From positions 1 to 44,540 of the forward strand of contig JACRKG010000037.1 in NCBI GenBank assembly GCA_016215315.1: 44,540 nucleotides of DNA. The letters are read 5' to 3'. The notes under the pieces were generated by a model. It was not told the DNA's origin. It searched no databases and saw nothing but the letters and a program-made list of their open reading frames with translations. The translations under genes were made by a program, and so were the position numbers. This DNA comes from Candidatus Woesearchaeota archaeon (GTDB lineage: Archaea; Nanobdellota; Nanobdellia; Woesearchaeales; ARS49). Below are positions 15,107 to 22,184 of this stretch, one piece after another (position 1 is the stretch's first letter; each line of letters opens with the position of its first letter).

Positions 15107-15412
15107 TTATTTCCCTCTCTCTAATCTTTTTATTTCTTCTCCGACTTTATTTAGCAAGTCTTTGCTTGGACTTTCTAGTTTTCTAAGATTATCTTCTTCG
15201 CTTTGGAATATTGTTAAATCTCCTTCATTGTTTGTTATAACAACATCTTTAGTTCCATCTTGATTTACATCAATTGAGTATGCTCTTTTTGCGCCGTAAG
15301 TACCTGGGCCAAAACCAACGATTCCTATTAACACGCCAAATACAAAAGGCAATAACCAATTTCCATCAGTTCTTCCTAAACTTCTAACATTTTGATATTT
15401 TTGTGTGTACAT
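15107..15412 (-). CDS. Single-TM protein with a DxNxDGxxD loop
   Basis: This 101-residue protein has a membrane segment at about residues 20-40 (LLPFVFGVLIGIVGFGPGTYG). It is followed by SIDVNQDGTKDVVIT, a calcium-binding-loop or FG-GAP-like motif, and a C-terminal charged helix. The motif suggests an extracellular calcium-stabilised domain held at the membrane. GGAGGAAAAT precedes the ATG. It lies between the AAA+ ATPase and the coiled-coil protein. Confidence 0.6.
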   Translation of the reverse strand: MYTQKYQNVRSLGRTDGNWLLPFVFGVLIGIVGFGPGTYGAKRAYSIDVNQDGTKDVVITNNEGDLTIFQSEEDNLRKLESPSKDLLNKVGEEIKRLERGK

Positions 15413-15424
15413 TTTATTTTCCTC

Positions 15425-16513
15425 CTATTGAAATCCTCGGATTTCTCCTTTTTTGTAATTTCTTGCTTTTTTTCTTTGCAGAGCAAATTCTAAGTCTTCA
15501 GTTAATTTATCGAACTTTATTGCTTTTCTAACACTAGTATCACTTACTTTAGCTTGCTTTCTTAATGCTTGAACTAATGTTGTATGTCCGAGATCTTTGA
15601 ACAATTTGTTTCTTACTGATGTTACATAGCCTCTGCAAAATTCTTCAATAAAAGCTCCTTGTTCTTCAGGAGTTGCTTGCGCTAAAACTAATGCTTGATC
15701 GTCTTTTAATTTTAATACTTCATATTTTTGCGCGAAATACTTCCACATTTTTGCTCTTTCATTAATGCCAGGATAGTCGATTAAAAAAGCAGTTAATCTT
15801 CCTTCTCTAACTAGAGCTTCTTCAAATGTGTCTGGTGCTTCATTAGTTGAGATTGCTAAAACTATATTTCTATTATTGCCTAAGTATCTTTTTAGTACGT
15901 CAATTGCTTCTTGGTAATGGTTCATTCCTGCTGAGTCTTGAGCAATAGTTGATGCTTCGTCAAAAGTTAAAAATGATGGTTTCTTTCTGAGTTCTGCTTC
16001 ATCAAGCGCAGCTAAAATATGTTCTTCTAAAAGATGCGCAAACATTCCTACCATTGGCATGTTAATACTTGATATTGATACATCTCTAGCATAAGCTCCG
16101 CTTCTAGTATAAACATCCCTTAAAGCTTTTAGTAATACTGTTTTTCCTGTGCCTGGAGGACCGTGTAAAATAACTCCATTATGTACTGGGGTCTTTCCTT
16201 CCAATAATTCAGGAATTCCAGTTCTTGTCACGATTTCATCTTTTAATAACTCATCAATAAATATTTCATCTAATGGAGCAATTGTTTGCTCTCTAGTATA
16301 AACTGGTGGTGGAGGTCTTGGTCGATTATACGCTGCTGATAATTGATCCTTGAGTGATTTCATTAAATCTGGGTTCGCACCAGGAGCTTTACCGTCGGGA
16401 CCCATAAAAATAAAATCAATTTTAGGTTCTATCTTCCCTCTTTGGAAATACTTATCCGTATTATCTTCCGAATTATCTTCACCTGGACCTTTCTTTTTAT
16501 TATCGTCTACCAT
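15425..16513 (-). CDS. AAA+ ATPase, 362 aa
   Basis: One AAA domain is visible. Walker A is GPPGTGKT at residues 118-125, Walker B FLTFDEAS at 181-188, sensor 1 STN at 222-224, and an arginine-finger-like VREGR at 235-239. A C-terminal helical lid follows. The N-terminal 80 residues are disordered-looking and Pro-rich (RPRPPPP). It resembles the FtsH/Cdc48 branch, which remodels or unfolds proteins, but it has no protease domain and no membrane segment. Two neighbouring genes carry HExxH motifs and could act as separate partners, although this is inference. It is the only clear energy-using enzyme in the block. Confidence 0.88.
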   Translation of the reverse strand: MVDDNKKKGPGEDNSEDNTDKYFQRGKIEPKIDFIFMGPDGKAPGANPDLMKSLKDQLSAAYNRPRPPPPVYTREQTIAPLDEIFIDELLKDEIVTRTGIPELLEGKTPVHNGVILHGPPGTGKTVLLKALRDVYTRSGAYARDVSISSINMPMVGMFAHLLEEHILAALDEAELRKKPSFLTFDEASTIAQDSAGMNHYQEAIDVLKRYLGNNRNIVLAISTNEAPDTFEEALVREGRLTAFLIDYPGINERAKMWKYFAQKYEVLKLKDDQALVLAQATPEEQGAFIEEFCRGYVTSVRNKLFKDLGHTTLVQALRKQAKVSDTSVRKAIKFDKLTEDLEFALQRKKARNYKKGEIRGFQ

Positions 16514-16515
16514 TT

Positions 16516-16749
16516 TTATTTTGCCTCGTAATCTCCATTTATTTCTTTTTCATTTATGATTTCGAGTTTTTTGTATTCTTTCATTGCGTCTCTTCCAACT
16601 AATTTATCTTGAGCGTTTGCTACTTGAGCAACTCCGCTAGCTACTTCTAAAGGAAGCCCTTCAGCAAAGCCTTGACTTATTCTTTCTCTGCCAGCAAGAA
16701 TTTGCTCTTTCAATACTTCTGTTGATTCAGCTTTTTTATCGATTGACAT
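16516..16749 (-). CDS. Small helical protein, 77 aa
   Basis: The start is at the ATG at 16749 (MSIDKKAESTEVL), with GGAGGT about 9 bases upstream. That site is encoded by the Gly-rich tail of the preceding HExGHM protein. The protein is helical (VLKEQILAGRERISQGFAEG, then VASGVAQVANAQ). Family unknown. It overlaps the preceding gene by 14 bases and precedes the AAA+ gene by 2 bases, so it could be an adaptor (inference). Confidence 0.55.
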   Translation of the reverse strand: MSIDKKAESTEVLKEQILAGRERISQGFAEGLPLEVASGVAQVANAQDKLVGRDAMKEYKKLEIINEKEINGDYEAK

Positions 16750-17224
16750 TTTCACATAAACCTCCACCATATCCTCTCATATGACCAAACTCATGGGAAA
16801 GATATACTGGTCTCTTGCTTGATTCTTGATTTACTTCAACTTCAACAAGTCCAGAGTATCTTCTTCCTGAATCCTCATCTTGTAGTGTTGCTAAACTACT
16901 AAGTCTTCTAGTGTCTCCAAAAGAGAAAAATTTTCCATCGCTCTTCGGAACTGAAGCTATTTGGTAAGAAACCCAATTACCTATTGAGTCAGGTAATACT
17001 ACTCCTGGAAAACTTACAGGAACTTCTTTTAGTTTTCCTGTTTCGTCTTGAACTAAAATTTTCAAGTCAGTAACAACACTTTGACTTGTTACTGTATCCG
17101 AATTTTGTTCAGTAGAAACTCTTACGCCATCAATACTCATAAGTAATCCTTCTAATTTTGTTATGTTAAAAACGCTTTTGATAGCTTCGGAATTATCTTT
17201 TCCGTAATATTCTATATTTTCCAT
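16736..17224 (-). CDS. HExGHM protein, second paralog
   Basis: The protein has 162 residues from the ATG at 17224, with GGAGGT before it. It is paralogous to the next upstream protein. Shared segments in order are a TVTSQSVVTDLKILVQ strand, VSFPGVVLPDSIGNWVSY, LATLQDEDSGRRYSG, EVEV and SHEFGHMRGYGG. HEFGH at residues 144-148 looks like a zinc-protease HExxH, and the following Gly fits the metzincin form HExxHxxGxxH. The chain ends soon after, and the third His is replaced by Gly. It may be an inactive or non-proteolytic metal-binding domain. No signal peptide. Confidence 0.65.
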   Translation of the reverse strand: MENIEYYGKDNSEAIKSVFNITKLEGLLMSIDGVRVSTEQNSDTVTSQSVVTDLKILVQDETGKLKEVPVSFPGVVLPDSIGNWVSYQIASVPKSDGKFFSFGDTRRLSSLATLQDEDSGRRYSGLVEVEVNQESSKRPVYLSHEFGHMRGYGGGLCENVNR

Positions 17225-17225
17225 T

Positions 17226-18038
17226 TTATTGACCTCCATTCATATGACCTAATTCATGAGTCATATATTTAAGTGAACCATATTTTGGTTTACTGAAAAT
17301 GTCTGTTGGTTTCACTTCTGTTTCAGTGCTTCCAGAATATTTTCTTTTCAAGTCTTGATCTTCTAAAGTTGCTAATTCATATTGATCTCTGTCTTCAGGA
17401 AATATTTTGAAAACATCTCCTAATCCCAATGCTAGGAATTTTTTGTAAGAAACCCAATTACCTATTGAATCAGATAATACAATTCCTGGGAAGTTAACTG
17501 TTACTTCTCTTTGACGACCTTCATGATCTAATCCTTGTTGAACTAAAATTGTTAATTCAGTACCAAGACTTTGAGCAGTCACTTGATTACTATTACTTGT
17601 TGTGCTTGAATTTACGCTTTTAACTCCTACAAGTATTCCTTCAAGTTTGTCTCCTGCTTGTGCTTGTCTAAATTGTTCTGCTAATAAAGCAAAATAAGGA
17701 GTTTCTTTTTCTTCATAAATTTTTATTGGATCTTTATATTCTCTAGATTCCCAAGGAGCTAAGTAGTTTTCAGGAAGATGTTTAATTTCGAAAACTGGAA
17801 GTTTATTATCCAAAATTCTTCTCATTGGATCTTGTCTTTCACTATCTGGTACGAATTCAAAATCTCCTGACATTTGATAACTTCTAGGCTGTCTTTCTAC
17901 TGTAGGATTTTGTTCTTGCCAGAATTTTCCAGAACTAACTGGTGCTTGTTCTTGTTCTCCACTTACTTTATGAGTTCCAAGATATAAACTCATAGCTGCT
18001 AATGTATTTGTTAATTTTCTTCTTATTGTGTTCATCAT
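17226..18038 (-). CDS. HExGHM protein, first paralog, 270 aa
   Basis: It starts at the first of two ATGs, with GGAGG about 10 bases upstream. An N-terminal 100 residues (Gln/Pro/Glu-rich, QEQNPTVERQPRSYQMSG) are unique to it. Residues about 125-270 match the paralog: VTAQSLGTELTILVQ, VNFPGIVLSDSIGNWVSY, LATLEDQDLKRKYSG, EVKP and finally THELGHMNGGQ. HELGH at 261-265 is a zinc-binding-type motif only five residues from the C-terminus, so a classic third ligand is missing. The frame is open for 40 further codons upstream, back to the stop of the preceding gene, without a usual start codon. Confidence 0.65.
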   Translation of the reverse strand: MMNTIRRKLTNTLAAMSLYLGTHKVSGEQEQAPVSSGKFWQEQNPTVERQPRSYQMSGDFEFVPDSERQDPMRRILDNKLPVFEIKHLPENYLAPWESREYKDPIKIYEEKETPYFALLAEQFRQAQAGDKLEGILVGVKSVNSSTTSNSNQVTAQSLGTELTILVQQGLDHEGRQREVTVNFPGIVLSDSIGNWVSYKKFLALGLGDVFKIFPEDRDQYELATLEDQDLKRKYSGSTETEVKPTDIFSKPKYGSLKYMTHELGHMNGGQ

Positions 18039-18158
18039 TTTATTTTTTCCTCCAATTTTTTGTTTTGTTTTAGGATTGTAAGGAATACGGTTTTTCTTTA
18101 CCGCAATTCCATCCCCAAATGTTTTTTGAAACGCTGGTCCCTCATAATTATTTTTTAC

Positions 18159-18374
18159 TTATGCAGACGCTGCAGCATTAAAGTATGATGCAAAACGTTG
18201 TTCTGCTTCGTGTAAAAACTGTCTGTAACTGTTTGAATCAGGGCCTTCTACTTCTAGAGGGTCATCATATAATAAATAATTAAAATTACCGCTCTTGCCA
18301 TTATATCCTCTACCATTTGTTACTAAATCTTCTATTCTTTTTTGTATTTCTGTTTTTTGTGTTTCATTTTTCAT
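18159..18374 (-). CDS. Small hypothetical protein, 71 aa
   Basis: A charged helical start (KNETQKTEIQKRIEDLV) is followed by NGRGYNGKSGNFNYLLYDDP and a helical, Ala-rich end. GGAGGTAAACTAAA precedes the ATG. No family is recognised. Downstream of its TAA stop, the same frame stays open for 40 codons into the next gene. Confidence 0.55.
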   Translation of the reverse strand: MKNETQKTEIQKRIEDLVTNGRGYNGKSGNFNYLLYDDPLEVEGPDSNSYRQFLHEAEQRFASYFNAAASA

Positions 18375-18375
18375 T

Positions 18376-18567
18376 TTAGTTTACCTCCGTTTTTAATCCT
18401 AATTTTGAAAGTGTGTTTTGGTTTAGTAGAGCTTGATATTCATCGCAAGCCAAATCATATGCTTGAAATGCTGATGGATCTCCACTAAGCGTTTTTTGAA
18501 GCGCATCTTCCTTTCTTCTGTACGCCTCATTTAATTTTGGATCATCAAAAAAATCATTTATTGTCAT
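18376..18567 (-). CDS. Small hypothetical protein, 63 aa
   Basis: A short helical protein that opens MTINDFFDDPKLNEAYRRKE and continues with AFQAYDLACDEYQALLNQN. A strong AGGAGGAAAAAA lies before the ATG. It starts 36 bases after the stop of the one-TM coiled-coil gene and is followed by the 71-residue gene after 1 base. Family unknown. Confidence 0.55.
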   Translation of the reverse strand: MTINDFFDDPKLNEAYRRKEDALQKTLSGDPSAFQAYDLACDEYQALLNQNTLSKLGLKTEVN

Positions 18568-18603
18568 TTTTTTCCTCCTAAATTTTTTGCTATGAAAAAA
18601 ATT

Positions 18604-18873
18604 TCAACTCTTTAATTGCTTTTTAAGCAATTCCTCTAATTTCTTTTCTCTCTCGATGTGTTTGTCTAGTAATTCTTGCATGCCTTGTATTTTTTGATCT
18701 TTAGCGGTTAATTCTTTAGAAGTTGTTTCTAAGTCAGTTTTTAGTTGGTGATAATCTGTTCCGAAACCATCGAATTGGTTTGCGAAAACAACTGTTAACC
18801 CAACTAAAGCTACACAAGTCATTAAAACCAAAAATAATAATATTCCATTAACGTCTTTTTTTATGTATGTCAT
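18604..18873 (-). CDS. One-TM coiled-coil protein, 89 aa
   Basis: The ATG at 18873 (MTYIKKDVNGILLF) is chosen because GGAGGTG lies 7 bases upstream; a longer frame to 18915 lacks this. Residues about 9-32 form a membrane segment (GILLFLVLMTCVALVGLTVV). The rest is a charged coiled coil (LKTDLETTSKELTAKDQKI, EREKKLEELLKKQL). It is the first gene of the long operon running down to 12153. Its promoter carries the shared palindromic operator. A small hairpin, GTGGT-TTGAG-ACCAC (18901-18915), lies in its leader. Confidence 0.65.
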   Translation of the reverse strand: MTYIKKDVNGILLFLVLMTCVALVGLTVVFANQFDGFGTDYHQLKTDLETTSKELTAKDQKIQGMQELLDKHIEREKKLEELLKKQLKS

Positions 18874-18947
18874 AACAAAACACCTCCGATTTGATTGATC
18901 GTGGTTTGAGACCACTCACAAACATCGTTACTACTAATAAGGAGTAC

Positions 18948-18996
18948 TAATATATAAAGGTTTCGATATTTTTGTCACTTAAAAGTGATAAAAATA
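18948..18996 (-). promoter_or_regulatory. Promoter A with palindromic operator
   Basis: On the minus strand a TATA-like CTTTATATATTAG (18948-18960) lies about 25 bases before the likely transcript start. Upstream of it is a near-perfect palindrome at 18967-18996, with core TCACTT-AA-AAGTGA-type arms and one mismatch. Its centre is about 26 bases from the TATA centre. The same arrangement occurs at 20131-20176. Confidence 0.75.
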
Positions 18997-19301
18997 AGTA
19001 ATTCTGGTTTAAAGAGCTGAGTATTTTTAAATGATTTAAATAAGGTGTTTTTCGAAGAAAAACACGAGAAAATAAAAAATGATCAAAAACGCAAACATTT
19101 GATCATAATCGAGTGTTTCACGTGTTTTGGTCTATTACAATAGAGTGATTAAATACCAGGGCCAGAAAAATTAAAAGAATTTTAATTTATCTAGTAGAAA
19201 AGTTAAATAGTTTTTAGTTTTTTTAGCCTGAAATTGCGCAGAAACTGAATTTTAGAAAAAATCTTAGGTTTGTTTCTTCACTCAAAAAGACTCAGAAACA
19301 C
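18997..19301. other. Intergenic stretch with terminator hairpins
   Basis: No gene is seen between the operator of the one-TM gene and the cold-shock-like remnant. The stretch holds two strong hairpins, listed as terminators; otherwise nothing is recognised. Confidence 0.5.
19045..19106 (-). terminator. Two strong hairpins ending the short upstream operon
   Basis: GTGTTTTTC-GAA-GAAAAACAC (19045-19065) and ATGATCAAA...TTTGATCAT (19079-19087 with 19098-19106) are perfect 9-bp hairpins. On the minus strand the second is followed by TTTTTTATTTT, a good archaeal terminator for the three-gene unit at 19302-20081. Confidence 0.65.
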
Positions 19302-19534
19302 TTAATCAAAAATGCCTTGCTCTGGCAGTTCTTCAGGAAGTTCCATGGCAACTCTTCCTTGAACACTTTTCACTTTTATCGCGACCAATCTTCCTTGTTG
19401 ATAAGCATCTTTTAAGCGAGTTAATTTTGCTGCTTCTATATTACTGGAAGAGTAAATAATCTGCCATCATCAGTTCTAATTAATCCATATCTTTTATCTT
19501 CTCCCGCCCTAATTATTTTTCCTTCTGATTTCAT
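19302..19534 (-). pseudogene. Frameshifted cold-shock-like small protein
   Basis: The ATG at 19534 overlaps the stop codon of the preceding gene (ATGA). The first frame reads MKSEGKIIRAGEDKRYGLI, then RTDDGRLFT, and stops at 19436. A shift of one base near 19450 opens a second frame reading SSNIEAAKLTRLKDAYQQG, then LVAIKVKSVQGRVAMELP, to the stop at 19302. Joined, the product of about 77 residues looks like a cold-shock or S1-type OB-fold RNA/DNA-binding protein (GKI..aGedKrYGlIrtddGr). The break could be real decay, a sequencing error in this assembly, or programmed frameshifting. Confidence 0.6.
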
Positions 19535-19704
19535 CTTCTTTGTTCTTCGAGCCAAGTCATTAATTCTCTAACTTTGCCTTCGTTTAAGAATTCTTTAGGA
19601 ACGTAAAAACTACTTTGTCCTTGATGCCAAATAAGTAAATTTTCAAAAAGGAAATTATCGCTAAGTTCTTGAATTCCAAAAGGTTGGTCATATTGTTTGT
19701 TCAT
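19531..19704 (-). CDS. Small hypothetical protein, 57 aa
   Basis: The start is at the ATG at 19704 (MNKQYDQPFG), with GAGGAGGT about 6 bases upstream; a longer frame to 19719 is less likely. It continues with IQELSDNFLFENLLIWHQ and ends in a charged helix (KVRELMTWLEEQRR). Its stop overlaps the start of the frameshifted cold-shock-like gene, so translation was probably coupled. Family unknown. Confidence 0.55.
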   Translation of the reverse strand: MNKQYDQPFGIQELSDNFLFENLLIWHQGQSSFYVPKEFLNEGKVRELMTWLEEQRR

Positions 19705-19715
19705 TTTATACCTCC

Positions 19716-20081
19716 TCACTTAAGTTTAATTACTTTCCCGCCACTATCACTATATCCCACATAGTCAATAACATCTTTTGCGTACTGAGGAAGACCAGCA
19801 TATTCAAGTCTTTGTTTAAATAGCGCCCATGCATCTGCAAGCCTAATTTTAAAAGGCAGATCTGAGTTTCCAACTGCATTTCCTGCAGTCGGTCCTAAAT
19901 ATCTCCAGCAGTCCAATGCTCTTGCTCTGCCGTAAATAACAGACGAATTATCATCCTCGTGATCATCAACAACTACATCACGAAGAAAGAGCTCAAGAAG
20001 TGATATTAATTCCGATCTTTCACGTAATTTATCACGCTTCATAACAATACTAAAATTTTGAACTTCATTTTCTTTTCTCAT
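19716..20081 (-). CDS. Hypothetical protein, 121 aa
   Basis: First gene of the short unit under promoter B. A charged N-terminal half (KRDKLRERSELISLLELFL) is followed by an acidic patch (VVVDDHEDDNSS) and a helical C-terminal half (IRLADAWALFKQRLEYAG, YAKDVIDYVGYSD). No membrane segment and no DNA-binding motif are clear. AGAGGTAAACAAA precedes the ATG. It is the only gene directly downstream of promoter B besides its two small partners. Confidence 0.55.
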   Translation of the reverse strand: MRKENEVQNFSIVMKRDKLRERSELISLLELFLRDVVVDDHEDDNSSVIYGRARALDCWRYLGPTAGNAVGNSDLPFKIRLADAWALFKQRLEYAGLPQYAKDVIDYVGYSDSGGKVIKLK

Positions 20082-20130
20082 TTTGTTTACCTCTAAAAGA
20101 TTATTTTAATATGTAGTAATACTAACAACT

Positions 20131-20176
20131 ATTTAAATCTTTCGATTTTTTATCACTTGCAAGTGATAAAAAATCA
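20131..20176 (-). promoter_or_regulatory. Promoter B with 32-bp perfect palindrome
   Basis: On the minus strand a TATA-like ATTTAAATAG (20131-20139) lies downstream of a perfect palindrome at 20145-20176. Its half is GATTTTTTATCACTTG. The core TTATCACTT-GC-AAGTGATAA has the same geometry as promoter A: a 2-base spacer, then TCGAAA-like bases, then the TATA, with about 25 bases between centres. The palindrome reaches into the stop codon of the pilin-like gene upstream. Confidence 0.8.
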
Positions 20177-20668
20177 CCTACAAACTTCTAAATGCAGCGT
20201 TATAGGAAAGCTAATGCTTACTAGCACGTTTGTTTCTTTGCTTTGTTTTTCTCCAGAACAAGGTTGGCCTATTTGTATTTGCTCTACGAAGCTTGTGCCT
20301 TTTATTGTGAAATAATATTTTCTGCCTTGAAATTCTCTGTTGAGAATTTCTTGTACTTTTTCTTTGACATAATTACAAGAAGTCATTCCATTACAATACA
20401 AGTTTGGTTGTTGTGCGCAATCCTTAAGCAGATTAACTAAGGAATCACCGCACTCTGTGCTAGCTAACTGAATTACTGACATTAAACTATTGACTTTTTG
20501 TCTGTCATGAATTAATGAAAAATCTGTTCCAGATTTTTCTGATAAAAAAACAAAAGCAAATAAAGCCATTAAAGTAATAAGTATCATGATTATTGATAAA
20601 CCAAGAATTTCCATTTGAGCTTTTTTTCTCTGCGGAGAAAAAAAGTAAGATGTAAAATTTTTATCCAT
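20174..20668 (-). CDS. Pilin-like protein with class III signal
   Basis: This 164-residue protein has a charged N-terminus with RKKA before QMEILGLSIIMILITLMALF. This is a class III (prepilin-type) signal followed by the long hydrophobic helix of type IV pilin-like subunits. Cleavage would be after the Ala of KKA. The C-terminal domain has six Cys, probably paired outside the cell. It is the last gene of the large surface operon and overlaps the previous gene by 8 bases. Several other proteins of the operon share this design. Confidence 0.75.
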   Translation of the reverse strand: MDKNFTSYFFSPQRKKAQMEILGLSIIMILITLMALFAFVFLSEKSGTDFSLIHDRQKVNSLMSVIQLASTECGDSLVNLLKDCAQQPNLYCNGMTSCNYVKEKVQEILNREFQGRKYYFTIKGTSFVEQIQIGQPCSGEKQSKETNVLVSISFPITLHLEVCR

Positions 20669-21197
20669 AATATTTTACCTCTAAAGTCGAAGGTAGACAT
20701 TCTCCACGTAGAATATCTCCGCAGTACTTGGTCTGTTTTGTTGAATCATAAACTACTATTGGTAATTGGTATGCTAGTGTTTGCGTGTTTTCTTGCGGGT
20801 AATCATAAATTATTTCATTGTTAACTTTTATTTGTGAAAAGCCCAGTAAGGGAAAGTATTCTGGTAAGTTTTTGCTTGCATAATTCTTGAATGCTTCAAT
20901 TTTTTGTTTGTCTATGCATGAATAAAATCTTGCGTTATTGTATGAACAGCTTAGTTCTGGCATGTTGAAGACTATTTCTGCCAATCTAAACGCATTTGAT
21001 TGGCTTATTTCAGCTAGTTGTGCATTAATTGAGTTTTCTTGATAGTTATAATAAAATATTATTCCTGCAATCAATAAAAAGAAGAAAACCACTAATACAC
21101 CGGCGTTCTCGAACATCTGGACCTGTCCTAACGTGCTATCGAATATATTTAAAATTTTGATTTCTGGTTTCCGAGACATCAAAACTTTACCAGGCAT
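20661..21197 (-). CDS. Pilin-like membrane protein, 178 aa
   Basis: After a cytosolic N-terminus (with TLGQVQMFENAG just before the helix) comes a hydrophobic segment VLVVFFFLLIAGIIFYYNY at about residues 35-55. An extracellular domain follows with Cys pairs (SCSYNNARFYSC, KYCGDILRGEC). It is a pilin-like or single-pass surface protein. The start is uncertain: the first ATG (21197) is used, but MSRKPEIKIL at 21179 is an alternative. It overlaps the following gene, in line with one operon. Confidence 0.65.
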   Translation of the reverse strand: MPGKVLMSRKPEIKILNIFDSTLGQVQMFENAGVLVVFFFLLIAGIIFYYNYQENSINAQLAEISQSNAFRLAEIVFNMPELSCSYNNARFYSCIDKQKIEAFKNYASKNLPEYFPLLGFSQIKVNNEIIYDYPQENTQTLAYQLPIVVYDSTKQTKYCGDILRGECLPSTLEVKYYG

Positions 21198-21242
21198 CAG
21201 ATGACTGCCAGATTCTTGGTTAGTGGCTAGACTTTTTTCATT

Positions 21243-22184
21243 TTAGTATATGTTTGGACAATTTATTTGTGTTCTGTCTACTTCTTTTTCTGCGTTGACT
21301 AAGTTTTGCATGTTTTGTTCGCTAATTGTTTTAGTTAGTTCTTCTGCTGATTGTGTTAAGTCGTCAAAGACTTTTAGGTTTGTATAACATCCCGTGTTTA
21401 TGTTTGTGTTTTGTGATGCTTTTTCTTTGATTATTTGTGTTATGTGTTTTATTCTGTTGAATATTTTTGTTTTTAGCTGTGTTTCGAACATGTTTTTGTC
21501 TTGTGAGAATAGTGCTGCAAGTAATAATTCTGGATGTTCTTGGAATGAGTATTGTTGGTTTTCTAAAAATAAGTTATTCTGACTGACTTTTATTACTGAA
21601 TATTTTTCGTTAAAGCTCGGGTCCGGTATTTCTGGGTTTGTGTTAATAAAAACAAATCTTACATGATCATGCCCCTCATAAACCAGGTTTCTTATTGTAT
21701 CTACAAATTCATGGTTGATAGTGTCGGGAAAATTTTGTTCCAAAATTTTCTTAATTGGATCACTTGGTGAACTTACTATAATAAATTTTATTTTTGGGTT
21801 GGTTATGAATAGCAGGTTTGTTACTAAAAATGGTGCTTTTATGCTTTTGCTCCAGAGTGTTAATGGTCCTCCGTCAAGTGTGAATGGTGCGAATACTGGT
21901 AAATTGTATTTTTGTTGTATTTTATTGATCATGTATGAGCATTGATTTTGTGTGCAGAAGAAATTTATTTTTGCTTTAGTATCAATTGTAAAACTAGTTT
22001 CTTCGCTTCTTAATGCGCTTGAGAAAACGTCATCAAATTGTTTTAGTACGCTGATTTCTTGTTTTTTTTCGCTTATTACTAATTGTTTTTGCGCTATCAT
22101 TACAAAGAAAGATAGTATTAGTGCTCCTGCTATCAAGATGAATATCCAGTTAAACTGCATTTCAAAGCCTTTTATTGATTGCAT
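21243..22184 (-). CDS. Pilin-like membrane protein, 313 aa
   Basis: The ATG at 22184 (MQSIKGFEMQFNW) is preferred. A longer frame begins at 22202, inside the previous gene. IKG before FEMQFNWIFILIAGALILSF resembles a class III signal and membrane helix. The large exported part is mixed alpha/beta (for example LLFITNPKIKFIIVSSPSD). It overlaps the previous gene by 13 bases. The family is recognised only as a pilin-like surface protein of DPANN style. Confidence 0.6.
   Translation of the reverse strand: MQSIKGFEMQFNWIFILIAGALILSFFVMIAQKQLVISEKKQEISVLKQFDDVFSSALRSEETSFTIDTKAKINFFCTQNQCSYMINKIQQKYNLPVFAPFTLDGGPLTLWSKSIKAPFLVTNLLFITNPKIKFIIVSSPSDPIKKILEQNFPDTINHEFVDTIRNLVYEGHDHVRFVFINTNPEIPDPSFNEKYSVIKVSQNNLFLENQQYSFQEHPELLLAALFSQDKNMFETQLKTKIFNRIKHITQIIKEKASQNTNINTGCYTNLKVFDDLTQSAEELTKTISEQNMQNLVNAEKEVDRTQINCPNIY

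Noticed and set aside
12153..20081. Straight provirus call for the small-gene block
   Set aside because: No capsid, portal, terminase, integrase or replication protein is recognisable and no attachment-site repeats are seen at its borders.
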